From the NCBI GenBank assembly GCA_032718475.1, contig JAUCBJ010005021.1:1-64000 (forward strand): a stretch of DNA of 64,000 nt. Direction: 5' to 3'. This document shows positions 1-10,974 of the stretch, piece after piece (position 1 is the first letter of the stretch; each line of letters opens with the position of its first letter). A program made the translations under genes and the position numbers. The DNA comes from Nemertoderma westbladi (Eukaryota > Xenacoelomorpha > Nemertodermatida > Nemertodermatidae). The notes below the pieces were generated by a model, which made no database searches, had not been told where the DNA came from, and worked only from the letters and a program-made list of their open reading frames with translations.

Positions 1-1
1 T

Positions 2-3000
2 TCTCAACGGCCCGATAGCTCCACTAGTTCGGATACTGATGAGCGGACGCCCGAACGCGGAGCGAAGATGGCGGATAAGGTTTATGATGAGCGGCCAACC
101 TATGAAGAATCAACCGACACCACTTCTTCTCAAGAAGAAAGTGAAGGGACAGCGGAGGGGCCGCGAAAGAGAGATGCCATTGACATCTATCTGTCAGACT
201 ATCAACGCCTTGTAGGGGACGAAGAGTTGAGGAGAAGGCTGGAGGGGCTTAGCCCTAATAGTGAAGGAACCAAGCTTGTGCTGGACGCAATCGATGCGGA
301 AATGTTAGCGGCGAACCAAGCTAAATTTGATGAACAACTCCGCCTGACACGAGTCCAAGAAGAACAAGTAAAGAAAAAACGGATAGAAGATAGAAAGACA
401 GCAGCAGCGGCAGTGGCAGCGGCAGAAGCGGATAGAAAAGCGGCAGAGGCAGCGGCAGAGGCAAAAGCGGCAGCGGCAGAGGCAGAAGCGGCAGCGGCAG
501 AGGCAAAAGCGGCAGCTGCGGCCGAAGCGGAAAGAAAAATAGCAGTAGCAGAAGCAGAACGGAGGGCGGCTGAAGAAACCATCCAATTAGAATTGGAAAA
601 CATTCAGGAGAATCAAGACTGCATAAATAAACAGTTAACAGCTAGTAATATGCAGATGATGAATCGATCTACTCCCAAAAGACAGGGATATACATCATCT
701 GAGGAAGGCGATACCACCGATACTGAAGGCAAAGGAAATAGATCTCGTCTAAGCAGACGTAAAAGAACATTCCACCGTCAGAAATTGCCTGATTTGCCTC
801 CAGCTGTTAGAAGGCAACTAAATAGCACCAACTTAGGCAGTGCAGAACCCACAGACCAAATAATTAAAATAGAAAGACTCCCTACTATAGTAGATGAGCC
901 TGAAATAATTAGGCCTGTTCTCGAAATCACCCCTTCGGTGATAGACACACCTGTGCTCCCTGAAGTTACCTCTAAATTCCCTCTGCATAGCACTAAGCTA
1001 CCTGTGCCCCGTAGAACTGCCCCAGAGACAGTTCAGGTCCTGGACCCCGAGCGAAATATTCATAATTTGTCGCCCGTTGTCCATCGTCCGCCCGCTACAA
1101 CGTTGGCGACTCCCGCTTCGGCGGTCGAATGGGTGGACGAGGGACGGCGGGGGATGGATATCCTGCTCGGGCAGATGCAGGAGACTGTCCAGCAATTCAA
1201 GGGCACAGTAAGGGAAAGTAGGCTAGAGTTGCAAGAAGTGCAGCAAAGTATCGCGCTAGAATGCGATAAATTAGTAAATACTCAAAGAGGTATACCACCA
1301 CCCTCTGTAACAATGTGTCAACCTGTTAGGTCTGAAGTATCTCATGCGCAAGGTGTGGAGCCTACACGCATATATACTGCTAGCGAAGTAGAAACTCCTA
1401 TAGTGAACCCTATTAAGGGTAATTATAGACCTGTTGATAATGATATTCCCTATAGAACTGATCATAATCCGAGAAATTTATATACCGATAATTCGATATT
1501 AAATAACACGATGGCCCAAGAAAGTTTTACGCGTCAAATGGCTAGAACCGAAGCCCGGCAAGCGGTAAAGGTGGGAGAGATCGTCAAGTTCAATGGAGAT
1601 GAGATGAAATGGTTACCTTTTAATGAATATTACAAAGATAACATACAGAACTCTGTACTATCTAATGGAGAAAAACTTAGATACCTCATCGAGTGTTTGG
1701 AAGGATCTCCCAAGTCAATGGCGTTAAAATTTATTGGACATCCAGATGGATTAAGACAAGTTTGGGATACACTAAACATCAGGTATGGTAATAGGACTAA
1801 CATAGCTAGGTATTTATATGCGAAATTAATGGCGCCCCGAAAGTTTCTTAGCAGCGGGATTATAGAGTTTTCCGATGAGATTCAGGAGATCTGTAGACAA
1901 CTAGATTGGTTAGGTAAGTCTCATGAATACCAGAATTCTATGGTTGTAGGAGCCTTAGCATCTACTTTGCCCAAGGGTGGAGTAGGTACACGCTGGGACA
2001 AGAAGGTGTTATATATGATGGAACAACAACGACAAGACCCTACCATGACTGATCTCATGTCATTCTTAGATAGAGAAGTGAAATTACAGCTCCTAAGGCA
2101 GTCCAGAGAGAAGACATTGGAAAACAAGGTAAGTGAGAAACCCGTTTCTAGGAGAAGGGTAACACCAGTATGTTATACCGACGATGGTGAAAGCCAAACT
2201 TCTCAAGGAGAGGACAGCGGGAAAGACACTGACAGATCTTATTATGTCAATAAAATGCCTAAAGATCAGGTAAGTAAATCCGAGTCTCGACCCAATGACA
2301 GAAGGGAACCGGTACAAAAAACCCTTCCTACGTCTCCTAAAAGAATTCAGGTGAGAAAGCCCGAGGAAAGAACAAGTGTGCACCACATAGCACAGGTTAA
2401 AGTAAGTAACATCAAGCCGAAATGTGTGCTGTGCGACGGGCCCCACCGTTTGAATGTGTGTGATAAATTCCTGAGGAAATCACTAAAGGATAGACGTGAA
2501 GTCATGTGGGATAAGCGGTTGTGTTATAATTGCCTCAGACGAGGACACCAACGGCGAACCTGTTACTCCGACGCAAGGTGTGCAAAGTGCGGCACAAAAC
2601 ATCATATCTTGTTGCACACGGAATTCGAACGAAACAGCCCGAGTCAGGTAAGTGAGTCCGAACTACATGTCCAATTCAGTGATGTGAACGACACTGATCA
2701 ATCTGAGATGGAAGGATTCTATACGGACGAGTTCTCCGACCAAAACGAATCCTGTTACCTAATAAACACCACCGCAGTGTATCGAGCACTCGTGCATGAG
2801 AAAGACACAGACAGCGACCTTACCTTAACTACTTCTGATCAACAACCATCTTGGAAAGCGCCAACTTCCAATATAGGAATCCGAGAATTTCCTGTAGTCC
2901 AGTTACGGGTCCACGGACCTCAGAAGAGCTATATAGTGAACGCCCTCCTGGACTCCGGTAGCACAGGAACATTCATCGATAAAGAACTAGCCGAAGTCAT

Positions 3001-4153
3001 CTTTGCTGGACAACCCAAGTTCCGAACCAAGCTAAACATGTCAGGGATCATGCAGGTTTGGAATTCTACTGTAGCTGCCGACTATTATATAGGTGAGTTG
3101 TCCACTCCACAGGATAAACTAGGAGAATACAGTATAAGGTCAGTCAAAATGGTGGCAATAAAGAACTTCGCTACCACCCAAGTGGAACCTTATAATTGGG
3201 ACGAAGATGATCATGCCCAACAACTTAACATTCCTAGATTCGACACCGATTATCCTGGAGTACAAATATTAATCGGTCAAAACGCGCATGAGGCGCTGGA
3301 GACATTGGAGAAACGACCTGCTCAACCGCAACCACTTCAGACCTATGCGGTAAGAACTAGGTACCTTACTGGACCTTCCCGAAGAACGCTCAGAGAAAGA
3401 CTGCTTCAAGATCGCGTCTGCCAAGTGAGTGAATGGGAAGATGATACTAGTGAGGGAGACGACCCAACTGAGGGAACACCATACTCCTCAGATAATGACG
3501 ATATTAGCTCCAATGTAGATCAATGGAGATATTGCCCCAAGAAGTTTAATCCAACTGACATCGCTTCCAGAGGAGCAACTCCTCAAGAACTGACAGATAC
3601 TACAGACCGGTTAGGTGAACCCGACTTCCTGAGTAAGGAGGATGAATGGCCTCCCCATCCTACTCCGACTGAGATTAGACCAGCCAAGGGAGCGGAGAAA
3701 GTTAAACCTAAAACCCGGACGGGTGGAGCGGAGTTATTTGAACCTGGGATAGATCTGTCGGTATTACATATTGCCAGGGACGACGCCGTGGATCTGGACC
3801 TCCCCACCGCGAGTGGATCCTTCATGAAGATCAGAGAGAGCGATTGGAGCTCTGGAACATCAGACGTCTCGCAGGGACTCCCACCTCTCCTGCAGGGAGC
3901 GACGGACCACTATAGCTCCTGGAATCGGCTTTGTAGGGCCGTCGTGTACTTAGAGCGATGTTTCTATCGTCACTATTCCAGGACGAAGAGGAAACCTGGA
4001 ATTGTATTCGGGATGCAGCGACTCAATCACCCAGTCGGTCGTTTGTGTTTACCGGAAGGGAATGGAGGACTCTCCGGAAACTGTGGAAGGCAAGATTCTC
4101 TTCCCACGACCACCTCCCTAATCCTTCAAACATCTAGGGACTCCATAACGTAA
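2..4153 (+). CDS. Gag-protease polyprotein of a BEL/Pao element, RT and integrase deleted in frame; partial at 5' end
   Basis: The frame is open from base 2, so the true start lies to the left; the Met at 68 is internal, because element B has Gag residues upstream of the matching position. Counting from that Met (1361 residues): Ala/Glu/Lys-rich coiled coil about 75-185; a BEL Gag domain resembling DUF1759 about 500-700 (FNGDEMKW, then an RYG motif); three zinc-binding clusters near 786, 819 and 838, the middle one a CX2CX4HX4C knuckle; and an aspartic protease motif LLDSGSTGTFID with its Asp near 962. After 1148 the chain jumps to the end of RNase H (NPTDIASRGATPQE) and near 1308 to the tail that follows integrase. 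All junctions keep frame. Gag would coat element RNA and the protease would process the chain. Whether it is expressed cannot be seen. Confidence 0.88.
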   Translation, partial: SQRPDSSTSSDTDERTPERGAKMADKVYDERPTYEESTDTTSSQEESEGTAEGPRKRDAIDIYLSDYQRLVGDEELRRRLEGLSPNSEGTKLVLDAIDAEMLAANQAKFDEQLRLTRVQEEQVKKKRIEDRKTAAAAVAAAEADRKAAEAAAEAKAAAAEAEAAAAEAKAAAAAEAERKIAVAEAERRAAEETIQLELENIQENQDCINKQLTASNMQMMNRSTPKRQGYTSSEEGDTTDTEGKGNRSRLSRRKRTFHRQKLPDLPPAVRRQLNSTNLGSAEPTDQIIKIERLPTIVDEPEIIRPVLEITPSVIDTPVLPEVTSKFPLHSTKLPVPRRTAPETVQVLDPERNIHNLSPVVHRPPATTLATPASAVEWVDEGRRGMDILLGQMQETVQQFKGTVRESRLELQEVQQSIALECDKLVNTQRGIPPPSVTMCQPVRSEVSHAQGVEPTRIYTASEVETPIVNPIKGNYRPVDNDIPYRTDHNPRNLYTDNSILNNTMAQESFTRQMARTEARQAVKVGEIVKFNGDEMKWLPFNEYYKDNIQNSVLSNGEKLRYLIECLEGSPKSMALKFIGHPDGLRQVWDTLNIRYGNRTNIARYLYAKLMAPRKFLSSGIIEFSDEIQEICRQLDWLGKSHEYQNSMVVGALASTLPKGGVGTRWDKKVLYMMEQQRQDPTMTDLMSFLDREVKLQLLRQSREKTLENKVSEKPVSRRRVTPVCYTDDGESQTSQGEDSGKDTDRSYYVNKMPKDQVSKSESRPNDRREPVQKTLPTSPKRIQVRKPEERTSVHHIAQVKVSNIKPKCVLCDGPHRLNVCDKFLRKSLKDRREVMWDKRLCYNCLRRGHQRRTCYSDARCAKCGTKHHILLHTEFERNSPSQVSESELHVQFSDVNDTDQSEMEGFYTDEFSDQNESCYLINTTAVYRALVHEKDTDSDLTLTTSDQQPSWKAPTSNIGIREFPVVQLRVHGPQKSYIVNALLDSGSTGTFIDKELAEVIFAGQPKFRTKLNMSGIMQVWNSTVAADYYIGELSTPQDKLGEYSIRSVKMVAIKNFATTQVEPYNWDEDDHAQQLNIPRFDTDYPGVQILIGQNAHEALETLEKRPAQPQPLQTYAVRTRYLTGPSRRTLRERLLQDRVCQVSEWEDDTSEGDDPTEGTPYSSDNDDISSNVDQWRYCPKKFNPTDIASRGATPQELTDTTDRLGEPDFLSKEDEWPPHPTPTEIRPAKGAEKVKPKTRTGGAELFEPGIDLSVLHIARDDAVDLDLPTASGSFMKIRESDWSSGTSDVSQGLPPLLQGATDHYSSWNRLCRAVVYLERCFYRHYSRTKRKPGIVFGMQRLNHPVGRLCLPEGNGGLSGNCGRQDSLPTTTSLILQTSRDSIT
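400..545 (+). repeat. Ala/Glu-coding minisatellite inside Gag
   Basis: Repeats built on GCGGCAGAGGCAAAAGCG code for alternating Ala, Glu and Lys in the Gag coiled coil. The same place in element B (about 40285-40345) is shorter and contains fewer units, so the tract has expanded in A or contracted in B. The opposite strand is open across it only because of this composition. Confidence 0.7.
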
Positions 4154-5739
4154 CAACATATGGAGTGGGTGTGTGACTCTATTATTTTATATTATTTTAT
4201 TATTTTTATATTTCTGTATGTATTACTATGTAATTTTATTATAATCGTTTTCTTTAATTTTATTCAGTAGAATGTTATTTTAGCGATTATTTAGTAGATT
4301 AGTGCAATATATATTCGCGTTTATTACTTAATTATATATATATTATATTTAGTGCGACGGCAAGAAATAATTCTTTTCCTTCTTCCTTACTGTCCGTATT
4401 ACATTACAAATACGTAACTACAGTAAGATGAAATGTCCGTACTTATTAAAGTACAATAAAGCCACTACTATATTCAAGTATTATTGGTAGGCAGAGTATT
4501 AGGAATGCAAAGTTCAGATCCTCGTGTCTCGGCTAAACCAAGCTCTGGGTAGACCTTGGAAACGACTTGCCTCTTCACACTGACATTGCTTCGTGCGTTA
4601 TTGCTCTCATACCGTATATTAAATAATACATATAGTAGCGTGATGTCCCTTTAACAGTAGCGTATAACGCAAAATAAATCTGTTAAACCCTTTGACCATC
4701 TGCAATTCTAGTCGATTAAGATATCGCGGCACCCACCGATATACTTGAAAGACAAATTTTAGAATCAGTGGTTAACGTCCCCAGACAAGTTCTGGAATAA
4801 ATTGGTGCCCATCTCAAATATTAATTATTTAATATTTGCAAATCTAATAAATCAAATCTGTAAAATTCAGATCCTTCAACAATTCTAGTCAATTAAGATA
4901 TCGTAGCATTTACCGATATTCTTAAAAAGACAATTGTCATAGAATTAAGGATCTTGTGTCCCCAGACATGTTCTGGAATCAAAATATGTCCATTTAATTA
5001 TCAAATAATAAAATTTCAGGGAATCAATTTAAATTCATGCCTTTTTAATGAATTTAATAAATTGCCATTTTTACGCAATTTATAAAGTTCCCAAAATTCC
5101 ATTAATTAATAGATCAAGGGAGCGGAGATTTATCTTATCATGCGTATGAGTGTGTGAAAGTCTCCCAAACATAGTCAATAGCCGATAAAATTCATAAAGT
5201 CATGTATCAAACAGGACATTGACTATTAAAGAATACTATTAAATAATATCCCAGATCTGTATGCATTGGAATTACCCTAATTCTACCGCTAGCTTTGCAT
5301 AATGTCACCATAGCAACAACCACGCTAGAATTAGAATTGAGTTAAAAGAACAATAGAAAGCTTGTCCCATTGAATAACATAGGGAATAAATAGCGCACTG
5401 CTAGTATCCAAGGATACATAATAATACAGTGACATTCTGGAAGGCATTGACTAACGGACAAATGACCCGAATGTGTGATAGAATGTGTACCATTTGTGAC
5501 TGTTACGTGGAATTTGTGCGTTTGTAGGTGAATGTTACTACTAAGGTGTGTTTACAGTAGCTAGTCGCAATCGTAAAAGTAACCTAACTCTCCAAGGAAA
5601 ACCTGAAGTACATCTAAGCCTTTGGGACGGACAGTCGAGTGACTTGTGCCGGTTGTCGTTGTCGTTGTGCGGCTACGTCGTTGGCGAAAGTACAGCGGCG
5701 ACGACACATCGGCGCTGAGGATCTCGTACTGTCCGGGGG
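4154..5739 (+). other. Post-pol non-coding region of element A
   Basis: AT-rich sequence with no sizeable ORF, conserved with 46952-48657 of element B although it lies outside gag-pol. It contains a duplicated motif (4679-4995) and ends in a GC-richer stretch (about 5620-5760) just before the accessory coding region. Conservation without an ORF suggests an RNA role (packaging, export or translation of the downstream ORF), but shared descent alone could also explain it. Confidence 0.7.
4679..4995 (+). repeat. Two imperfect copies of a ~137-bp motif with complementary arms
   Basis: Units at 4679-4814 and 4858-4995 share the order CTGT-AAA, ATTCTAGTC, ATTAAGATATCG, CCGATA, AGACAA, TAGAAT and CCCAGACA-GTTCTGGAAT. 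In each unit ATTCTA can pair with the downstream TAGAAT (4705-4710 with 4760-4765 in unit 1), and CCAGA can pair with TCTGG at the end. The same arrangement is present in both units of element B (47481-47848). Confidence 0.75.
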
Positions 5740-5820
5740 TTGATTGGGGTAGGCAGCGACGCCCGCTCGCCTAAATATAAACTCATTACAATATGGATAA
5801 ACTCATATATAGCAGATATG

Positions 5821-7148
5821 ACGGAGTTGATAGAAGATGGTTTTAGTATCGGGGAGCGATATACTCTACTTTTACAAGTGTTTGTTGATAGCTTAATACG
5901 CGGCGACGTTAGTCCAACTGCTGCGGAGGACGATGGTCGTTATATCGAACCGCCAATGTCCCAAGAGCAGCTCACGCGTGAGTTGGACTATAGAAAATTC
6001 GCTGCTCGATATACGCAGCGTAATGGTACGTATATGGGCTTCTTAACTATTGGCCATTCTATCGATTTACACGATACGGACTATGTCGAACATATCCTAC
6101 CCAGAGGAGTCGAAACGATAAACCAAAATTCTAATGCGAAAATCCTATTCGAAATCGACTCGAAAGAAAAGACATTAAAGAAACAAATAAACGCGGTAAC
6201 TCCAACATATATTTGGAATTCTTGATGGAAGCATTGTAACAACAAATAAATATCACCCGCGTTTCCCCTACCAGACGTGCGTCTTTGGTATTATTACGAT
6301 AAATGCCCTAGACCCAACTAATAAACGGAAAGACATAAACATCCACGGAAACGTTGTGTTAAACACAGTTGTGCTCGTTATATTTACTGGAGTTTCGAGC
6401 GAAACTTGTTTGACGTATCACCTATGCTCACTCGGCTCGAACGATCCTGGAGTAAACCTACGATCAGAGTCCCGGAATACTCGGTCAAACCTCCTCATTC
6501 CTTAGTTGGACCTCAGACCTGCGATCCTGGTGGTGTCGCGGATCCTCGCGGACTGTATTCACTGTTCAAAGATCTAGTGCTACCCTAACAATTAATCGGT
6601 AACACTCCGACAGTGATTTCTAGCTAGCCGCCCATCTTACCTAGCCGGATTGTGACGCGGACACCTAATATCACTATCCAACCGTATGGTCGTTCCCGTT
6701 TAACGCGATACAACCCTTCATCAAGGTGAAGGAGAGCGTTGTATGAAACGAGTTAAACGCTATTCTATAAAGATCAAAAAAGAAACCTGCGTTTGTTCAG
6801 ATAAACGTAAGTTATAACAGTAAGTCCAATCGATAAACGAATTGGCCTTATCTCAGTTCGATTGGGAAATCTCGAATCTCTAAGAAGATATCAAGCTTAG
6901 AAAACCCTATTCTCTGCGAGAGTTTTGGATGAACGTATCCAGCTATGAGCGGAGGAAAATCAGGTCGAGGAGAAGCATATCGAAACGGCGGATACCCCGA
7001 CCATAATCCTACACCTTCTGATGCAATCCTATTGCACCCTTCACCCAGGAGTTATGGCCCTCCTAGTAAAGTGGCTCCCCCCAAAGAGAAAAAGACTCTG
7101 GCTAACTTTAAAAAACTGCGTAAACGCCATCTGCGCAAGAAAGACTAA
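5821..7148 (+). pseudogene. Broken accessory coding region downstream of pol (element A copy)
   Basis: This region aligns with 48658-50017 of element B and is coding-like in successive frames. The first part starts MTELIEDGF and runs to about 6078; there a deletion relative to B shifts the frame, so the ORF ends at 6225 with unrelated residues. The middle part (about 6253-6588) contains RVPEYSVKPPHSLV and LYSLFKDLVLP, both shared with B. The last part (6945-7148) ends in a very basic tail (KKLRKRHLRKKD) that looks like a nuclear-localisation or nucleic-acid-binding tail. The 161-residue ORF beginning at 5740 probably starts too early; the shared Met is at 5821. I recognise no family. Its place after pol is where env-like genes lie in other retroelements, but I see no signal peptide or membrane segment. 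Confidence 0.6.
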
Positions 7149-7217
7149 CTGTTTAGAGTATCTTTATATTTTAGAAACTGTGATTTGTTATATTTTATAG
7201 ACTTAAATCCCATTTTC

Positions 7218-7226
7218 TGGGAGCGG
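7218..7226 (+). promoter_or_regulatory. Polypurine tract of element A
   Basis: TGGGAGCGG lies directly before the 3' LTR, as expected for the plus-strand primer. Element B has the same sequence at the same place (50087-50095). Confidence 0.7.
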
Positions 7227-8467
7227 TGTAAAAGCTTTTGCGTAATTAGCCGGTTATTATCCCCGTAAAGTACTCTGTGGTTGGTTTACCAGGCATAAAA
7301 AGGCCGTGTCCTTGCTGTACTGGTGTTTTGGAGGACATAAAAGCCATTTCTTCTGTATTTGTACTTTAGAGGACATAATCTGTAATTTCGTGACGTAAAA
7401 AGCTCGATACTCTTGAAAACAGTGTCGCTACCATGACGACGGCTAACGGCTGATATTGCCACGTTGCCCCATAGCCCTGCTTGCTGTATCTGCCAATAGA
7501 ATTTGAGTTGGCTTTGATTTTGACCTATCACAGAGCTACTGAACTGAATTTTCCTATCTCACTGCTCTTTCTCTGTGTTGGACGGGAGCTTCGTGGAATA
7601 AGGGTAGCTGGTATTCTTATAGTTATTCTTATCAGTTTTTAGTGTTGTTGGTGATTCTAAGCCAGGAAGAACGGCTTTAGCCCTACACTAGTAGGCTTAA
7701 TTATAAGGACATATATCCGTTATCTGATGTCTGATCACTGCATTTATCACAACATAACATACCATACCTAATCAAACAACCTGTGCATACTTTATATTGT
7801 TATACTGCTATTTACTGTCAGTTCTTCATAATATGGTTGATGAATTATTATATTTGGAATAACGATAAATAACCCCGAAACCCAATATTCTTGATATACC
7901 GAAGGTAAGAGAGAAAGGTTACATATAACGATTGTGACTTATGTTAAAGTGGTTTGAAGTGAATCTAATGTTATTTGATAGACCCTACATGAGTCAGTCC
8001 GTGTTCCTTTTATATATAACTAAAATCAGTGAAGATCGGCAGATCAGTGTGCAGTATTGTGCAGCATTGTGTATGAGTGAGACTGATAACGAAGCATCTC
8101 CTAAAGAATGCGCCATATATGTGAATTATAACTAAGCCATATCGTTGTGAGTAGTTTAAGTCATAACTCTGTTTTTATAGATAGAGCGCCACGTCCTAAA
8201 GGAACTGTTAATATTCCCCGAAGGTGAATAATATTGTCAGAGATTATATAATACTGTCAGTCGAATAATACATTAGGCTTACATAGCAATAAAATTAAGC
8301 CGTCGAACCCAATCTCCCGGGTATATCCAGCGGGTGAATGATCGCGCACAGATTGGTTTCGACTAGTGTAGTGAATTAAATACTTGTCATAGACTAAAGG
8401 TGATTTATTATCTAGAAGACATCCTAATTTGGCGGGTTAAACTGCCAAAGGTCTGAAAGCACGAACA
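7227..8467 (+). repeat. 3' LTR of element A
   Basis: It begins TGTAAAAGC and ends CGAACA, matching both LTRs of element B over most of its length, notably the last 700 bases. The first 300 bases differ clearly, although they keep the GAGGACATAAAAGCCATTT-type repeat. At 1241 bp it is longer than the LTRs of B (1161 and 1146), so A belongs to a related but distinct subfamily or is older. Confidence 0.88.
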
Positions 8468-10620
8468 GAAGTCGTCCACATGCTCAAGCATACCATCCTT
8501 TGAGCTTATGCTCATCCAGTCAGAGACTTGCTGAGGACTTTCAAAGTTAACTGTCAAAATTTTGGTCTTTTGGGAGTTAATAAAAAGACCAACACTAGAA
8601 GCAGCCTGTTCTAATGAGCTGAGGAGCCATTGGGCTCCCTCTAGTGATTCTGAGAGTACTCCTAAGTCATCAGCAAATTCTAGATCAGTTAGGTACTTGG
8701 CAGGATTTCCTCGACTTCTGGAGCTAGTAGGTGGAGTTACCATAACCCCATCATCATTATGATGATCTAAGGACATGCGTAGAACATAGTCAGCCACAAT
8801 TATGAAAAAGAATGGCGCAAGTGTGTCTCCTTGGAGGACTCCCCATAATACTTCAAATGGTTCTGTGTCACTATCAACAGTAGACACAAATGTTGTCGAA
8901 CCATAGTATACTGATCTATTGCTGCAATAATTTCATCAGGAATCCCATATAATGACAGTATGCTGAACATACGTGAGAGAGAGACTGAATCAAAAGCCTT
9001 GAAGAAGTCAACAAAGATAACAGCCAGATGCCTGTCTTTCTTCAATTATCCTTCTAAGTACCAAAATGGTCTCCATGGTCCCACGACCTTTACGGAACCC
9101 ATTCTGATTTCCATGGAGCAGTCTCTCAATGGAATCCCTGATGCGATTTAATAGAATTCTATTGTATAGCTTTGCAGCAATCGAGATTAATGAGATTCCC
9201 CGAAAAGAACCATAGAGTTGGGTTGCCCTTCTTGGGAACTGGCACCAACTTATTTTCGGTTCTTTTCAAACTTTTTCATTTCTTGTGGGACTCTTGTTGG
9301 TCTGCACGTGCACCCTGTCATTATTGAGGAGCTTTTCAAAGTGGGCCTTCCAACCATTGAGGCGATCGGCTGGTGATTCTGCCTTAACCTTGGTGGTTGT
9401 TTGGCTTTTCCGCCCAGTAAGCAAGTTGATCGATTTCCATGCCTGGGATGATTGCCTGCTGTTGTCAGCATCATTGATGGCATCAACCTGTTGGTTTATT
9501 AGCTCCTGCAGATTAACAGAGTACTGCCTGTTCAGGGACCTAGATGCAGCCTTAACTGCATTCTTGGCCAATGTAGTCTGTTTGAGTCAGGACTCTTTCT
9601 GCGCTTTATAGAGGTCATTTCGGCACTTCTGAATTTTGTGGTCAGTCCAGGGGGTCCTTTTCCTGTTTCGAGGAACTGTTTCTGCAGCTGCTAACTTAAC
9701 TGCTTCTGTGAAGGCAGTATAGCCCATCTGCCGCCTCAGAGGCAAGAACCTCATACCTGCTGCTCAGCTGTAGTGTGAAGCTGGATCTCACACTTGGCTG
9801 TTGCAACAGAGAGAACCAGTCATGCCGCGTCAAGGCAGATTTCGTTGTTCTGCTAGCACGCAGACTAAGTCTTACCTTGGCCACAATAAGGCAGTGATCA
9901 CTGGAGAAGTGTCGAAGTGTAAAAGCATTACAGTCTTCGATAGAGCTCCTGTATTTCCTACAAAACAGAATATGGTTTATCTGGGACTTGTGACCACTGA
10001 ATCCACTATGAGTCCATAGCTTTCCAGTTCGCTTCTTGAACTGGGTACCAGCCGAAAACAATTCATTTGCTGAGATGAAATCCTGAAGATGGATGGAATT
10101 TCGGTTAACACTATCACTATAGACCCAGGGCGATGTAGGTGATTGATGCAGACTTGTATTAAAGTCTCCCAGGAATGTTAAGAATGCATGCTGATCCACT
10201 CCATCAGTAGCTGCTTGTCGATTGTGGTAGAAATTTTCCCCCTCCTCTACAGGGGCAACACTAGTTGGAGAGTGGCACACAATCAGAATCACCTTAGGAA
10301 ACTTCTTAGCCAGTCTTCCAGAACATGAGAAGTGGCAACGGATGATGTGGTTAGAGATTTGGTCTATTTTGTCGAATGCTGTATGTGCAGTTGGATTCAT
10401 CAATAGACCAATTCCACCATTGCGACTATCATCTGCTGATGCGAGGGCGAGTCACCAACCACCCCCAATGTCCTTAATCAGAACCTCATCAATCTGTCCA
10501 GTCTGCATTCGGTGCTCTTGCATTCCCACTGCACTAAGAGAACGCTTATCTGCCAAGGCAGTCAGCTCACCTTGTCGTATTGGGGACCCGAGTGTTAGGG
10601 TGTTAACTGAGGCTAGTAAC
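8468..10620 (-). pseudogene. LINE-A copy 1: decayed RTE-like non-LTR retrotransposon, cut by element A
   Basis: Read on the minus strand the order is endonuclease then reverse transcriptase. An APE-type endonuclease lies at 10620-9700: VGMQEHRM near the start, FLGDFNTSL in the middle and FSSDHCLIVAKV at the end. A linker with AESPADRLNGWKAHFEKLL follows (9571-9266). The RT has FVDFFKAFDSVSLSRMF, GVLQGDTLAPFFF and the catalytic LEFADDLGVLSES. Many stops and frameshifts break it into at least five pieces, so it is dead. It stops at 8468, immediately after VDDF, where the LTR of element A begins; the remainder should lie beyond the left end of the window. Confidence 0.88.
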
Positions 10621-10974
10621 ATAGAAACAAAAGTAACATATTGAATACTAAATACAGAAATAATACATGTATGTAGGGTATGGTAAGGGTTGTATGACAC
10701 ACATTTATGTTCAAACAATATTATGGTATAACAAATAAAGGTACAGTACTTTTATTACAGAAATTATACTGAGGCACTGTCAAATTCGGTGGGCCTATAG
10801 AATACAGTAAAATTTTGAATGTATATAACAATAATAATATAGAAAATAGCATAAGAATAAGCATAAGGCTACTGAAGAACTGATATAATGGTAGGCCTAG
10901 AGTATAAACAAACCGCTAATTTAGAACAACTAAAAAATGTGTAAAGTACTACTGTATAGAAAACAGTATAAGGA
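10621..10974. other. AT-rich spacer
   Basis: I see no gene, tandem repeat or target-site duplication here. It separates the 5' end of LINE-A copy 1 from the Penelope remnant. Confidence 0.6.

Larger units (their letters stand above)
1..8467 (+). mobile_element. BEL/Pao LTR retrotransposon, 5' end outside window (element A)
   Basis: The right-hand part of an LTR retrotransposon. In order it holds a Gag-protease ORF, a long non-coding and accessory region, a purine tract (TGGGAGCGG) and a 3' LTR that begins TGTAAAAGC and ends CGAACA. It aligns along its length with the complete element at 35618-51241, which fixes its end at 8467. Relative to that element it lacks three blocks: part of N-terminal Gag (joined near 92), RT with most of RNase H (joined near 3510) and integrase (joined near 3990). 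It cannot make its own RT or integrase and could move only in trans. It sits inside a minus-strand LINE; the predicted 5-bp target duplication is GAAGT (8468-8472), whose partner lies outside the window. Confidence 0.9.

Noticed and set aside
202-603. Minus-strand Ala/Ser-rich, Cys-rich and Leu-rich ORFs opposite gag
   Set aside because: They are composition shadows of the Ala/Glu/Lys repeat in Gag; the plus strand carries the conserved protein.
3500-4000. Element A as a spliced retrocopy of an element like B
   Set aside because: The deleted blocks do not begin with GT and end with AG at the joins; short sequence matches at the joins fit template switching better.
5740-6225. 161-residue ORF starting at 5740
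   Set aside because: The first 27 residues are not shared with element B; the common start is the Met at 5821.
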